Shown here: positions 1-10,085 of the stretch, piece by piece
How the letters are laid out: every line of letters starts with the position of its first letter
How positions within the stretch are numbered: position 1 is the first letter of the stretch
Origin: Scolanthus callimorphus
Taxonomy: Eukaryota > Cnidaria > Anthozoa > Actiniaria > Edwardsiidae
Assembly: GCA_033964015.1 (NCBI GenBank)
Contig: CM066919.1
Location: 27,495,459-27,559,458 of the forward strand
DNA length: 64,000 nt
Direction of reading: 5' to 3'
The notes under the pieces: generated by a model
The model's database searches: none
What the model was told of the DNA's origin: nothing
The model's input: only the letters and a program-made list of their open reading frames with translations
Translations under genes and position numbers: made by a program

Positions 1-11
1 CCCTTGGAATG

Positions 12-198
12 TGGCGCATGCGCAGTACGTTCATTTTCTCGGCTGAGGCCAAGCGATTTTGGGTTCCGTCGGTCGGTGGCACATTCCCCCAGAGTCCTTT
101 GCTCGGAGAGTTAGCGACGCCATTCTTGTCAAGATGGAAAACATTCACGATTTGTCGATCGGTTTACAGAAATTGTTGTTTAAATTCGGGGGTTATCG
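12..198 (+). other. Possible promoter and first exon (weak)
   Basis: A palindromic GCGCATGCGC site at about 15-24 resembles the binding site of the transcription factor NRF1, which is common in CpG-rich metazoan promoters. About 110 bases further on, an ATG at 134 in fair context (AAGATGG) opens 21 codons that run into a consensus donor, CG|GTAAGT, at 198/199. The short peptide is not recognised. A mini-exon candidate at 297-325 would put a stop in this frame, so the rest of the gene is not established. The same combination of a GCGCATGCGC site followed by a GTAAGT donor recurs in repeat unit A (13080-13320), so this could be repeat-derived. Confidence 0.25.
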
Positions 199-572
199 GT
201 AAGTAACAGTCATGTGCCTTTGTCAGTCGTGATTGTATATTTGTAGATGTTTTTAAAGCGTATTTTGACAACAATTTCACGAACAATTTGCCGACTGCAG
301 AGGGACTAATATTCTTTGATGGATTTCTTGTAAGTAAAAATAACTTGAATAAAAACTTGGCTACTTGGCCCTAGAGAGGGGAATTCTCCAAATACATAGG
401 TTTTTTAGCTTAGCTAATATGAATCTTTCACAGTTTACAAGTAGTTGAAAAATGTTATTGTTTCAATGTGCAATTTCCCCTAAACAAGCTAAGGTAATTT
501 CTGAAAAGGATGAAGACGACTTTTTGTGGCCAATTGGGCTTTGGGTTAACTTCCATTACAATTGTAAACAGA
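199..572. other. No recognisable feature
   Basis: AT-rich sequence with a possible mini-exon between an acceptor (CTGCAG, ending 296) and a GTAAGT donor at about 326. It does not continue the frame of the upstream candidate exon. Nothing else stands out. Confidence 0.4.
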
Positions 573-1002
573 CAGGAGCCCATAAGTAGGAGCTTTTATC
601 TAACCTATATAGTTGAGGTAGCGCATTTCCTGACCTAGTTATTTTTAGATGCAAATTTGCATTTTAAATTTGTTGCTGGTTCCCCAAAAGGTCCGCACGG
701 TGCCGAAACACAAGATTGCGGCGGAGGCCAAAACGCGCCATTTTTCGGGGTATTTTAAGGTTAGAACTTCTGAGACATTTACATGAAGAATATGACTCGC
801 AGAGTCAGTCTTCGCTTCTTTCCGCCATGTTTATCGATGGCGATAATTTATACAATATCAAGACTTGGACGCTGACTGGACGCTGATTGGACAGTTTCTA
901 CAACGATTCGCGCCAAATTTGTTCTAAAAATAGATAGGTGAGGAAAAACGCTGCCTCGCGGACCCAGTACCAAAGATGAAAGCTCCTACTTATGGGCTCC
1001 TG
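573..1002. mobile_element. 430 bp MITE with 7 bp TSD
   Basis: The ends are inverted copies of each other: CAGGAGCCCATAAGTAGGAG at the left and its complement at 983-1002. The element is flanked on both sides by AAACAGA (566-572 and 1003-1009), a direct repeat that fits a target-site duplication. The interior has no coding frame, so it is a non-autonomous DNA transposon. The superfamily is not clear from the ends. Confidence 0.75.
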
Positions 1003-1165
1003 AAACAGATGAAAATATGTAATCAATATATTCATTTCCTGTAAACAGTGTATTAATCATAAATAAACTTGACTGATTGAGTGATATTTTTTGTGTGCTC
1101 ACTTTTGGATTTTTTTCTTTTCTTTTTGTAGACTCGGCACAAGAATATAAATTCCAGTGATGTTA

Positions 1166-1418
1166 GAGCGGATTTCACATGACTGTCAACACTTGTTATG
1201 TAATTGCGATTGCTTTGCGTTCTCATTGGCTACTCGTTTTTTCTCGGCCAATCAAATTCTGTAGGAAATACAATTGCATAATTACTTAGTAATTGGTTCG
1301 GCTTGTGATTGGCTGAGAGAAAAGCCATTTAGGAGCAAGTGGTGATTTCTCTCGATTCTGATTGGCTAGTGATTGCTTAATTGCAATTGTTTTCACGACA
1401 GTCATGTGAAATCCGCTC
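1166..1418. mobile_element. MITE, GAGCGGATTTCACATGACTG family
   Basis: The terminal inverted repeat GAGCGGATTTCACATGACTG at the left is matched by its complement ending at 1418, with TA on both outer sides (1164-1165, 1419-1420). This suggests a TA target-site duplication of the Tc1/mariner or PIF type. Diverged relatives with the same ends lie at 44664-44790, 55968-56144 and 55014-55098. Confidence 0.75.
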
Positions 1419-1420
1419 TA

Positions 1421-1940
1421 CTAGACAATTTTGATTGTCAAGTGATTACAATTGCACACACATTATTCGGGAATAATATACAAGAAAATCTGATGGATAA
1501 ATCCAACAATATTACTGGTAGGGATCTGTATTAATCTGAGGGATGAAAAATTTGATTAAAAGCTATTTCTGAAATTCTGGCAAATTTACTGTTGTTTTAT
1601 AGCACAACAAGTGAATATTTATCTCATATTCAGTCTACACCTCATTAAGCTGCATGCATAGACAATGTATTACATGACCATATGGAGATACAAATTTTAT
1701 CTTTGAGTGTTAAAATTTATAAATTTTGAACACAATAAGATAAAATTTGTATCACCCTTAGTAAAGCCTAAAACTCAAGCATGATAAACAAGATGATAAA
1801 CAAGATGAAGATGCAAGAAATACTTTGCCTTGCATATACTATTGCTCTTCAGGTGATTTCTATTGCTTGTTCACCATGCAGGAGGTGCATTGTCTGTTAT
1901 TGCAGCGAGCACTTCACTTTCTATTAGAAACTTCTAGTTC
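1421..1940. other. No recognisable feature
   Basis: AT-rich spacer. A short imperfect inverted pair (CAAATTTTATCTTTGAGTG near 1690 and AAGATAAAATTTGTATCAC near 1737) is the only structure seen. No coding frame. Confidence 0.4.
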
Positions 1941-2760
1941 AGATGCTATATTTTGGTCACGACTTTTGCGCTAACATATCAAAGTAATGCTTTCAAAGTT
2001 TATGCAAAAATGCAATTATAGTGTCGCTTCATACTGGGGCATTAACTTGCCTGTATGCTTATTTCAGATGCTATATTTTGGTCACGACTTTTGCGCTAAC
2101 AGTCATATCAAAGTAATGCTTTAAAAGTTTATGCAAAAATGCAATTATAGTGTCGCTTCATACTGGGGCCGGCATTAACTTGCCTGTATGCCTATTTCAG
2201 ATGCTATATTTTGGTCACGACTTTTGCGCTAATGAGTCATATCAAAGTATTCCTTTAAAAGTTTATGCGAAAATGCAATTATAGTGTCGCTTCATACTGG
2301 GGCATTAGCTGCCTGTATGCCAATTTTAGATGCTATATTTTGGTCAAAACTTTTGCGCTAACATATCAAAGTAATGCTTTCAAAGTTTATGCAAAAATGC
2401 AATTATAGTGTCGCTTCATACTGGGGCATTAACTTGCCTGTGTGCTTATTTCAGATGCTATATTTTGGTCACGACTTTTGCGCTAACAGTCATATCAAAG
2501 TAATGCTTTAAAAGTTTATGCAAAAATGCAATTATAGTGTCGCTTCATACTGGGGCATTAACTTGCCTGTATGCCTATTTCAGATGCTATATTTTGGTCA
2601 CGACTTTTGCGCTAACAGTCATATCAAAGTAATGCTTTAAAAGTTTATGCAAAAATGCAATTATAGTGTCGCTTCATACTGGGGCCGGCATTAACTTGCC
2701 TGTATGCCTATTTCAGATGCTATATTTTGGTCACGACTTTTGCGCTAATGAGTCATATCA
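1941..2760. repeat. Tandem array, ~125-133 bp satellite, 7 copies
   Basis: The phrase AGATGCTATATTTTGGTCA starts at 1941, 2066, 2199, 2328, 2453, 2582 and 2715, giving spacings of 125, 133, 129, 125, 129 and 133. Length variants alternate (a CCGG insertion after GGGG, and ACAGTCAT versus ACAT), so there may be a higher-order unit. The last copy stops abruptly at AGTCATATCAAA. The same satellite resumes at about 16498 after a 13.7 kb nest of transposons, so the array was interrupted by insertion. Confidence 0.9.
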
Positions 2761-2836
2761 AAAGGGAAAGACGAGAAACTCAAACAGCGATGTCTCTGGA
2801 TCCAATAGGATACAATGTCCGCAGAAATATAAGTAA

Positions 2837-2898
2837 ATAAGGTAAAAAGCAGACAAAACAGGAGCCGAGAGATGCTCCTGTTTTGTCTACTTTTTACC
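2837..2898. repeat. Hairpin, GGTAAAAAG...CTTTTTACC
   Basis: Near-perfect palindrome: GGTAAAAAGCAGACAAAACA with its complement, around an 8-base loop (CGAGAGAT). Compared with the right end of the foldback element, the left end carries this hairpin as an extra ~46 base insertion. Confidence 0.8.
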
Positions 2899-3093
2899 AC
2901 CAGAGTGAAGTTAGCTTCCGATTCGCAGCTTCCGATTCGATTTGCCTCCGATTCAGCCAGCCTCCGATTCAGATCAGGGGAGTACCAGCAAAAGTGCCTT
3001 TTTTAGCGAAATACGCGAACTCCAAATAAATTACAGAAGACGCATTTGTGATGTATTATTGCAATGTCTTCCTTAAAAAGCTTTCAATAAACA

Positions 3094-3308
3094 TGTAACC
3101 AAGCTCCTTTTATTTCCAGGAGAACTTACTTGTAATGTACAGGGCACTATAAAAAGGAGACCTCGACCGATATCGCAGAACTATTACTTCTCTCAACCTG
3201 CCCAAATTCCAACCAACACGCACACTACACACGCGCGCCGGTTCCCTTCAAGCCCTGCTCGGCCCAGTCTCCCACGCGTTCAGGTGAACACAGAGAACCC
3301 ATGTTACA
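3094..3308 (-). repeat. 3' LTR of the Gypsy element
   Basis: 215 bp direct repeat of 12468-12682 with no mismatch seen. Inverted termini are TGTAAC and GTTACA. This copy is downstream of pol in the element's own orientation. Confidence 0.95.
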
Positions 3309-3326
3309 CCTTTCCCGGTTTTTTTT
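3309..3326 (-). promoter_or_regulatory. Polypurine tract of the Gypsy element
   Basis: Read on the minus strand, the bases next to the 3' LTR are AAAAAAAACCGGGAAAGG, directly abutting TGTAAC. A purine-rich run here primes plus-strand DNA synthesis in LTR elements. The CC interruption makes it slightly atypical. Confidence 0.7.
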
Positions 3327-3441
3327 AGGGGAGGGGGGAATACATAAATACAAACATCCATAGGACTTTCTTACCGTGAAGTTGTTGAACCTCCTGGGAA
3401 GCTGGAAATGAACTAAAAGACAGTTTCTATATTACTTAGCA

Positions 3442-6400
3442 TCAAACGTGCGCGTAGCAAACCCATTCTGGCTTTTCCATCCAGGCGGGCACCCTGCGGA
3501 TTCTGTTAGATCGCCTAGGCATTCCTTCTATTTCCAAAGACGTTTCCACTTCCAGGGTAGTTTCATTGCAAGTAGAATCAACTTCCGTGGTGGGTTCATT
3601 GCTACTAGAATCAGGGATCGGTTCGCTACTTCGAGCTGACGTTTCTCTTGTCTCACTGTTAAAGCCTTCCTCCTGATAATTGGAACAGCTTATTTCATTA
3701 CTGGTACTTGAGGTCTCTACACCATGGTCGCAATCTAGCGGTGCTGTACCCACACTGGATGCTCGGGAGCTCAACTCTAGTGTTGTAGCGCACTCACCAG
3801 TTGACGCAGCGTTTGACTTCGTTAAGGCATGCCTTCTGCTAATCTCAGGCCTCGGTCGCAGCCGGAGTGTGTAACTTGGTGACTCCTCTTCACTGTCGTC
3901 GCTTGACGTCTTTTCCGAGTAATCGTGACCTTGAGATTTTTCTTCCGCACACTGCTGAATTTGGGATTCCATTTTTGTTTTTGTTTTTCTGTATGCACCT
4001 GACTGTTTTAGTGTCTCAATGGTAGCGTCAAGTTTACAAGGTTGTAAGAGATTTCTGTGTAGCATTCTCTTTTTTCCTTTTCCGTCTTCTCGTTTAACTT
4101 CATACACAGGAATATCTTTGTTGGGCTTATGCAAGACTTTATAAATGTTGCTCTCCCAGAAGTTTGCCAGTTTTCCGGTGGGCGTCACATTCTTTACAAG
4201 GACGTTATCTCCCGGAGAAAGGTTGTTTTCACGTGCTTTACGATCATAGTACTTCTTGTTCTTCTGGGCGGCTTTTCCTGTGTTTTCAGTTACTTTCCTG
4301 TACGCATAATCTAGACGTTTGCGAAGATTAGCAATGTAGCGTACCTCCTTCCCCTGTTTTTCTTCTGCTGAGCGTTCCTCTCCAACGGCAGTTGAATTGT
4401 TTCCCAGGTAGACATCTACTGCGAGTCTTGGATGTCTCCCAAACATCAAAAAGAAAGGAGAGTATCCCGTTGAATCATGTTTGGTAACATTATAAGCGTG
4501 TACTAGGGAGGAAACAAAGTCTTTCCAGCTGGACTTCTGTTCATCTGTAAGAGTACCCAGCATATTCAAGAGGGTTCTATTAAATCTTTCACAGAGTCCA
4601 TTTCCCATCGGATGATAAGGTGTGGTTCTCGACTTTTCGATACCACCCAGCTTGCAGAGCTGCTTTATGACATCGGATTCGAAATTTCTGCCTTGGTCAC
4701 TGTGCAACCGTGTTGGGAATCCATAATGGATTACGAATTTGTCAAAGATAACACGGGCCGTCGTTTTGGCTGTTTGGTTGGTGGTAGGAATTGCTTGCGC
4801 ATAGCGTGTGAAGTGATCAGTGATGATTAATATGTTTTCTATACCTCCCTTAGACTTCTCCAGCTTCAGGTAATCAATGCAGACTAGTTCCATGGGCTCT
4901 GTGGAAGTGATGTTGACTAATGGAGCGACTTTACGGGGATGCGGAACCTTGCGCAAGGTGCATGGCTTGCACATCTTGACTCTCTCTTCAATGTCTTTGG
5001 CCATTCCAGGGTACCAAAATCGCGAACGAGCCAATTCTAGTGTCCGTGCTACTGCAAAGTGTCCCATGTTGTCATGAATTCCAGAAAAGCATTTTTCTCT
5101 GAGCTTTGTAGGCAGCACCAACTGACAAGTTTCGTTGCCATCCTCTACTCGTTGTCTGTACAAAACTCCATCTTTGAAACAAAATCTATCCCAATCTCTC
5201 ACCATTCGCTTGACTGCGACGCTCTCGTCTTTCAATTCTCTGTTTGTCGGTCGTTTATCGCGCTTAAGATATAATATTGCTCGAGCAACTGTTTCATCAT
5301 CTTCTTGTAACTTTCTCAGCTCATTCCGTGTCAGCTCTGTCTCAACATTTGTTCCAATTGCGCAGTTATCTAATATAGCATCTACCGCTTGAGCCCCCAT
5401 ACAATACGCTTCAATTAGAGGGGTCGAGGTACCACTGGGCTCCATCTCTGATTCTCGATGTACGTCTAGGTTCTGACAAAGGGCATTGAAGGCATCTGGT
5501 GTTATAATACTTCCTTCTTCTCGTTCAGTGGAAAGTTTTTCTGACTGCGGCCTTCGTGAGAGTCCATCGGCGTCTTTGTTCTTTTTACCCGAGCGGTAGA
5601 TAATGGTGAAGCTGTAGGTCGCTAAAGCAGCTAGCCAACGATGCCCGGTCGCGTCCAATTTCGCAGTAGTGGTCACATAGGTCAATGGGTTATTATCAGT
5701 CCTAACGGTGAAATCTCGGCCATATAGGTAATCATGGAATTTGTCAGTAATAGCCCATTTCAAGCACAAGAATTCAAGTTTGTGTGCAGGATAGTTGCGC
5801 TCTGACTTCTTCAAACCTCTACTTGCATAGGAGATTACTTTCTCAGTGCCATCAGGTTCAACCTGATAGAGTGTCGCACCAAGTCCCTCAATACTCGCAT
5901 CTGTATTCAAGACAAAGGGAAGATCAAAATTAGGATAAGCTAGAATTGGGGGTGAGGATAGGATCTCGATTACCTTCTCAAAGGCCTCCTGGCACTCACT
6001 CGTCCATTCCAATGGTTCCTTAAACTTTCTTCCTCCTTTTACCTGCTCCATGCCTGCCAATAGGTCATTCAATGGCTTCACTAGTCTAGAAAAGCCAGGC
6101 ACGAACTTTCTATAATATCCTGCAAATCCCAGGAATGTTCTTAATTCCTCGTTACTTGTTGGAGCTGGCCACGTTCGCAATGCCTCGATCTTTTCGGGAT
6201 CAGTCTCAATGCCGTTACGTGAAATAATGTGACCAAGATACTTCACTTTATCTTGAAAGAAGTTGCACTTTGAAGGCTTTAACTTCAGGCCATATTCCTT
6301 GAGCTTGGAGAAAACCGCTTCAAGTCTTTGTAGATGTTCTTCAAAGGTTTTGGAGAAGACAACTATGTCATCAATGTACACGATGCACTGACGAAAATTT

Positions 6401-7779
6401 AGCTCCATTAGGCAGTGTTCCATTAATCTCTGAAAGGTGGCCGGAGCGTTTGTTAAGCCAAAGGCCATTCGATTGCATTCATAAAACCCCAACGGACCAA
6501 CAGTGAAAGCCGTTTTCGCTTTATCATGCTCTTCGATTTCTATCTGCCAATATCCACTCTTGAGGTCCAAAATAGTAAACCAGGCAGAACCAGACATAGC
6601 TTCTAGGGCTTCATCTATTCGGGGTAAAGAATAAGCATCTTTGACCGTCCGTGAATTCAGTTTCCTAAAATCAATACAGAATCGTAAGCTTCCGTCCCGT
6701 TTCCTAACCAAAACTACGGGAGATGACCAGGGACTGTGCGACTCCCTGATGACTCCAGCATTTAACATGTCTTGTAGGTTTTGGCGAACTTCCTCGTACT
6801 GCGCAGGGGGAACTCGTCGATGCCTCTGCTTGAAAGGATGTGGGTCTGATAGATGAATAGCGTGCTTCACTTGTGATGTGCAACCGAGATCATGCACGCC
6901 TTGGGAAAATACTTCATGGTTCCACTTTCCTAGCATAGCGGCTGCTTTTTCTCTCTGGCTTTCATCCATGCTCGAGCTTTCAAAACTAAAAGGTTCATTA
7001 GTAGCATCAGGATGGTCGCTATCTGATTGGGTCATTGGTTTGGATGTATCAAGAACTGTTATTTGTTGTAAGAAACATATAGTTGACTTGCGGGGTATAA
7101 TGATATCTTTCTTTGTCGGGTTGCATACCTCGATAGGAATTATGTTCTCCTTGCCGTTCATCTCAAGTTGGACCACAGTAGGAACAATCTGTAAGGGCTG
7201 GGGAAGTTGAGAGGACGCTTCTTCTGGAATAACAGGACAAGTAGCGCTGACATCTTTGGTTTTAACACTTGACCATATGATCTTCACCTCATTTGCATGT
7301 ACAACAATCGGGGCGTCCGACGTAGTCTTGACTTTCTTACTCAAAACCTTACGACAAACCCGCTGTTGTTGTACCAGATACTGGTAGGCTAACCTCCAAG
7401 CAGATGATAACTTGACCTTCTGCAAGAAACAGCATCCATATTCATTAATGCAGTGATCTCTACAGCGCGATATCAAGTTCGTGCCAATCACCATAGGTAC
7501 ATGTTTATTAAAATTAGTGTCAGGGACTACCAGGGCCAGTGTCTCAAATTCGTCATCGTTCCCATTGGTACCTTCATGGAAAGATAAAGTAATCTCAACA
7601 AGACCCTGGAACATAAGTTGCTGTCCGCCAGCTCCTTCGACAGAAATGACATCATCCAAGGTTTTAATCTCACATTCAGGAAGAAATTCCTCCAAAAATG
7701 ATTGCGTAATAGTAGTAATCTGTGATCCAGTATCTATTAGCGAGTTACAGGGAGAACCATTGACATAAGCTATACTCAC
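3442..7779 (-). CDS. pol: Gypsy Pol polyprotein (PR-RT-RH-IN)
   Basis: Polyprotein of 1445 residues counted from a GTG at 7779. The frame is open further upstream through the gag stop, so real Pol is probably made as a Gag-Pol fusion and has no start of its own. Domains in order: aspartic protease with LIDTGS (14-19); reverse transcriptase with LDLKSGYWQI (from 404) and YIDD (468-471); RNase H with catalytic D627, E669 and D695; integrase zinc finger H902, H907, C937, C940; integrase core D969, D1028, E1064. The C-terminal ~250 residues are Ser/Glu-rich and end in a basic NRIRRVPAWM tail. The pol frame is -1 relative to gag and the two overlap around 7827-7860, so -1 ribosomal frameshifting is the likely route. 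All catalytic residues are present and no stops interrupt the frame. Confidence 0.95.
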   Translation of the reverse strand: MSIAYVNGSPCNSLIDTGSQITTITQSFLEEFLPECEIKTLDDVISVEGAGGQQLMFQGLVEITLSFHEGTNGNDDEFETLALVVPDTNFNKHVPMVIGTNLISRCRDHCINEYGCCFLQKVKLSSAWRLAYQYLVQQQRVCRKVLSKKVKTTSDAPIVVHANEVKIIWSSVKTKDVSATCPVIPEEASSQLPQPLQIVPTVVQLEMNGKENIIPIEVCNPTKKDIIIPRKSTICFLQQITVLDTSKPMTQSDSDHPDATNEPFSFESSSMDESQREKAAAMLGKWNHEVFSQGVHDLGCTSQVKHAIHLSDPHPFKQRHRRVPPAQYEEVRQNLQDMLNAGVIRESHSPWSSPVVLVRKRDGSLRFCIDFRKLNSRTVKDAYSLPRIDEALEAMSGSAWFTILDLKSGYWQIEIEEHDKAKTAFTVGPLGFYECNRMAFGLTNAPATFQRLMEHCLMELNFRQCIVYIDDIVVFSKTFEEHLQRLEAVFSKLKEYGLKLKPSKCNFFQDKVKYLGHIISRNGIETDPEKIEALRTWPAPTSNEELRTFLGFAGYYRKFVPGFSRLVKPLNDLLAGMEQVKGGRKFKEPLEWTSECQEAFEKVIEILSSPPILAYPNFDLPFVLNTDASIEGLGATLYQVEPDGTEKVISYASRGLKKSERNYPAHKLEFLCLKWAITDKFHDYLYGRDFTVRTDNNPLTYVTTTAKLDATGHRWLAALATYSFTIIYRSGKKNKDADGLSRRPQSEKLSTEREEGSIITPDAFNALCQNLDVHRESEMEPSGTSTPLIEAYCMGAQAVDAILDNCAIGTNVETELTRNELRKLQEDDETVARAILYLKRDKRPTNRELKDESVAVKRMVRDWDRFCFKDGVLYRQRVEDGNETCQLVLPTKLREKCFSGIHDNMGHFAVARTLELARSRFWYPGMAKDIEERVKMCKPCTLRKVPHPRKVAPLVNITSTEPMELVCIDYLKLEKSKGGIENILIITDHFTRYAQAIPTTNQTAKTTARVIFDKFVIHYGFPTRLHSDQGRNFESDVIKQLCKLGGIEKSRTTPYHPMGNGLCERFNRTLLNMLGTLTDEQKSSWKDFVSSLVHAYNVTKHDSTGYSPFFLMFGRHPRLAVDVYLGNNSTAVGEERSAEEKQGKEVRYIANLRKRLDYAYRKVTENTGKAAQKNKKYYDRKARENNLSPGDNVLVKNVTPTGKLANFWESNIYKVLHKPNKDIPVYEVKREDGKGKKRMLHRNLLQPCKLDATIETLKQSGAYRKTKTKMESQIQQCAEEKSQGHDYSEKTSSDDSEEESPSYTLRLRPRPEISRRHALTKSNAASTGECATTLELSSRASSVGTAPLDCDHGVETSSTSNEISCSNYQEEGFNSETRETSARSSEPIPDSSSNEPTTEVDSTCNETTLEVETSLEIEGMPRRSNRIRRVPAWMEKPEWVCYAHV

Positions 7780-7826
7780 ATTTGCATGGCCAATCAGTAA
7801 CTGCTTAGGGCGTGTAGCATCGGGGC

Positions 7827-9224
7827 CTACCGCCCGCCCCTTGGCAGCGACCCTCTCGAGTTTGACGAAAATCCTGAGTCTGGTTGCTTCGGACCTCTTC
7901 CTCCAGATGCTTGTTCCTGGCCACCGAGTGGTAAACGATCAGCCATATTCTTGAACTGCTTTTCCTCGATAGCTTCAAGTCTGGAAAGGATTTGACTAAG
8001 AATGCTATTAGAATCAGGCTGCTGCTTAACCTTGACTTCCAGTGCATCTACTTTCTTCATAACCTCCTCTAGCATGGTTTTCATATCCTTTTCGTCACTC
8101 TTCCTTGAATCATTAACTTGATGTAAACAAGTGCTCACTTTCGTCTCGGCTTTAGAACTCCTACTCTCGATCTTATAACTCTCTTTCACTTCTTGTTCAG
8201 CGGCTCTAACCTCAGCTCGTAACTTATCAAAATTCTTGATTTGGTCATACTTGTATCTAGTTGCATTTTTAACTCTTTCATCATTCAGCCCAGTCCAAAA
8301 TTTATTACACAGCATTTCACTTACCTGTGATCCTCTCACAATTCCTCTATTCACAGCTTTGCCTATGAGGTCCTCCAAACGACATCCGAAAGCTGCTACA
8401 GATTCATCTTCTTCCTGTTTGCTATTGTAAAACTTCTGCAAAATAATAGAGCCACTTTCAACAGTGCCATATACTCCCTCTAATTTGTATATGATTTCCT
8501 CAAGGGTTGAATCTTCACCTAAATGCATCACTAGGCGGGCAGCGTCACCTCTCAATGAACGTCTAGCACTCTGTAATAATATATCCTTCGGTTGAATGCC
8601 ATCTCTCGCAAGACACTTCACTTCAAATTTCCAAGATTCGAAGTCAATTTCACCTTTTGCATTACTGCCTGAGAATACAGAGAGACGCGGGGGCTGTGCG
8701 AATACTTGCGCTTCCGCAAACCGCGATGGTGGTTGTCGAGGGGTGTAGAAATAGGGAACGCCATATCCACTACTGCGCCTACCCTTACCATGGAACTCAC
8801 TCTTGACGGGTGGTTTTGGAGGGTTAACTTGCGTGTAGGAACTGGCCCTTTTGACTTTGAAACTTTTGTAATGTTCCGTTCCGTCACCACGTTCTGTAGA
8901 ATAATCATACTCACCAGCTCTTGGTGTGACTCCACTACCAGGGTGTGCAACAAGTGAGGCTAAATACCCACCAGAACTATCCTTGTGACCCCCTGGCCCG
9001 CGAGCCGAAGAACCACTAGGCCCTTGATACAAAATCGGACTACCCGGAGATGTAGTAGGGCCTTGAGCTAACATAGGACTAGCCTGAGATGTATTTGGTT
9101 CTTGATCTAGAATTGTGCTAAGATGATCTACCGGTTCTACTTTAAACAAACCTGAATCTCTGAGAAGTTTTACTGCTTCAGCATACTGAGATATCATGGC
9201 TTCATCGCCTTCCTCAGGATCCAT
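7827..9224 (-). CDS. gag: Gypsy Gag, PNMA-like type
   Basis: Structural protein of 465 residues that would form the intracellular particle. The start is taken as ATG 9224 (MDPEEGDEAM); an ATG 54 bases upstream only adds a hydrophobic stretch. The N-terminal third is low-complexity, rich in Pro, Ser and Gly. The middle (SARRSLRGDAARLVMHLG to KFWTGLNDERVKN) resembles the Gag core that gave rise to vertebrate PNMA genes. The C-terminal part is a predicted coiled coil (MLEEVMKKVDALEVKVKQ and SQILSRLEAIEEKQF). There is no CCHC zinc knuckle; a short basic Arg/Gly tail precedes the TAG at 7827. Family assignment is by motif recognition only. Confidence 0.88.
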   Translation of the reverse strand: MDPEEGDEAMISQYAEAVKLLRDSGLFKVEPVDHLSTILDQEPNTSQASPMLAQGPTTSPGSPILYQGPSGSSARGPGGHKDSSGGYLASLVAHPGSGVTPRAGEYDYSTERGDGTEHYKSFKVKRASSYTQVNPPKPPVKSEFHGKGRRSSGYGVPYFYTPRQPPSRFAEAQVFAQPPRLSVFSGSNAKGEIDFESWKFEVKCLARDGIQPKDILLQSARRSLRGDAARLVMHLGEDSTLEEIIYKLEGVYGTVESGSIILQKFYNSKQEEDESVAAFGCRLEDLIGKAVNRGIVRGSQVSEMLCNKFWTGLNDERVKNATRYKYDQIKNFDKLRAEVRAAEQEVKESYKIESRSSKAETKVSTCLHQVNDSRKSDEKDMKTMLEEVMKKVDALEVKVKQQPDSNSILSQILSRLEAIEEKQFKNMADRLPLGGQEQASGGRGPKQPDSGFSSNSRGSLPRGGR

Positions 9225-10085
9225 GACAAACAAACAAACAAGAATAATAATAATGCCAGAATGACAACAATATAACACTTAACAGGAACACAAATACTAT
9301 GGACGATAACACTATACAGTACTAGATAACAACAGACAACAACAATAATAAACACGTAGAGCCCTTAAATTGGTATCTAAAAAGCTTAAACCACTCTGAA
9401 TCCAACCTGAGACGCGTGACGACTTGGTCTAAGACAGGTGAAAGAAACCACAACAAGAAAACTCCGAAAACAAAACAAAACAAAACAAATAATAGTTGCG
9501 CAGATGCCGAGGTGACCTTCCGAAATCCTATTAGCAATGGCTACCTAAATACAGATTACAGAATATTATACAATTGGAAATTACAATGACTTATCTTGAC
9601 GAACTTAATTGTAATAAACAGTCCTTATGTGACGCTTATGCTTTATATAAATGTTCAACTAAATATAAACAACAATAATATTCCAGTTAATTGCTCAAAT
9701 AAATCTCTTATTTTTGTCACAAATGGAACAGAAAATTACTCTAAATTACCTTAAATTATTTCTTAATAATAAACGTTCCTTATATCGTTACAGCGATTAA
9801 TACTTCAGCTACTAGTAATATTCAATGTTGTACGAATCGATCGCGAATGCGTGACGCTTCAATTTCAATAGTTCAATAGTTTACTTAAAGGCGTGCCCTA
9901 GGGAATTTTTAAGAAGCTGAACAATTATCAATGCAGATTTTACTTACTAAATAATATTTCACTCAAAAGCACTTATGTTAAATATTATGTTCCTTGTATT
10001 CACTTATCTGACGTTTTAGAGCTGTCCACACTTTGAATAAGGCTTGTGTTCCTTGTTTTGAAGACACGACGTAGTCTTGCAGAAA
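9225..10085. other. Gypsy leader, LINE-proximal part
   Basis: Non-coding, AT-rich untranslated leader of the Gypsy element between gag and the inserted LINE. Read on the minus strand it precedes the gag start. No coding frame of note. Confidence 0.6.

Noticed and set aside
7805..8047. 80-codon frame overlapping the gag end
   Set aside because: Third reading frame across the gag-pol junction; no conserved sequence.
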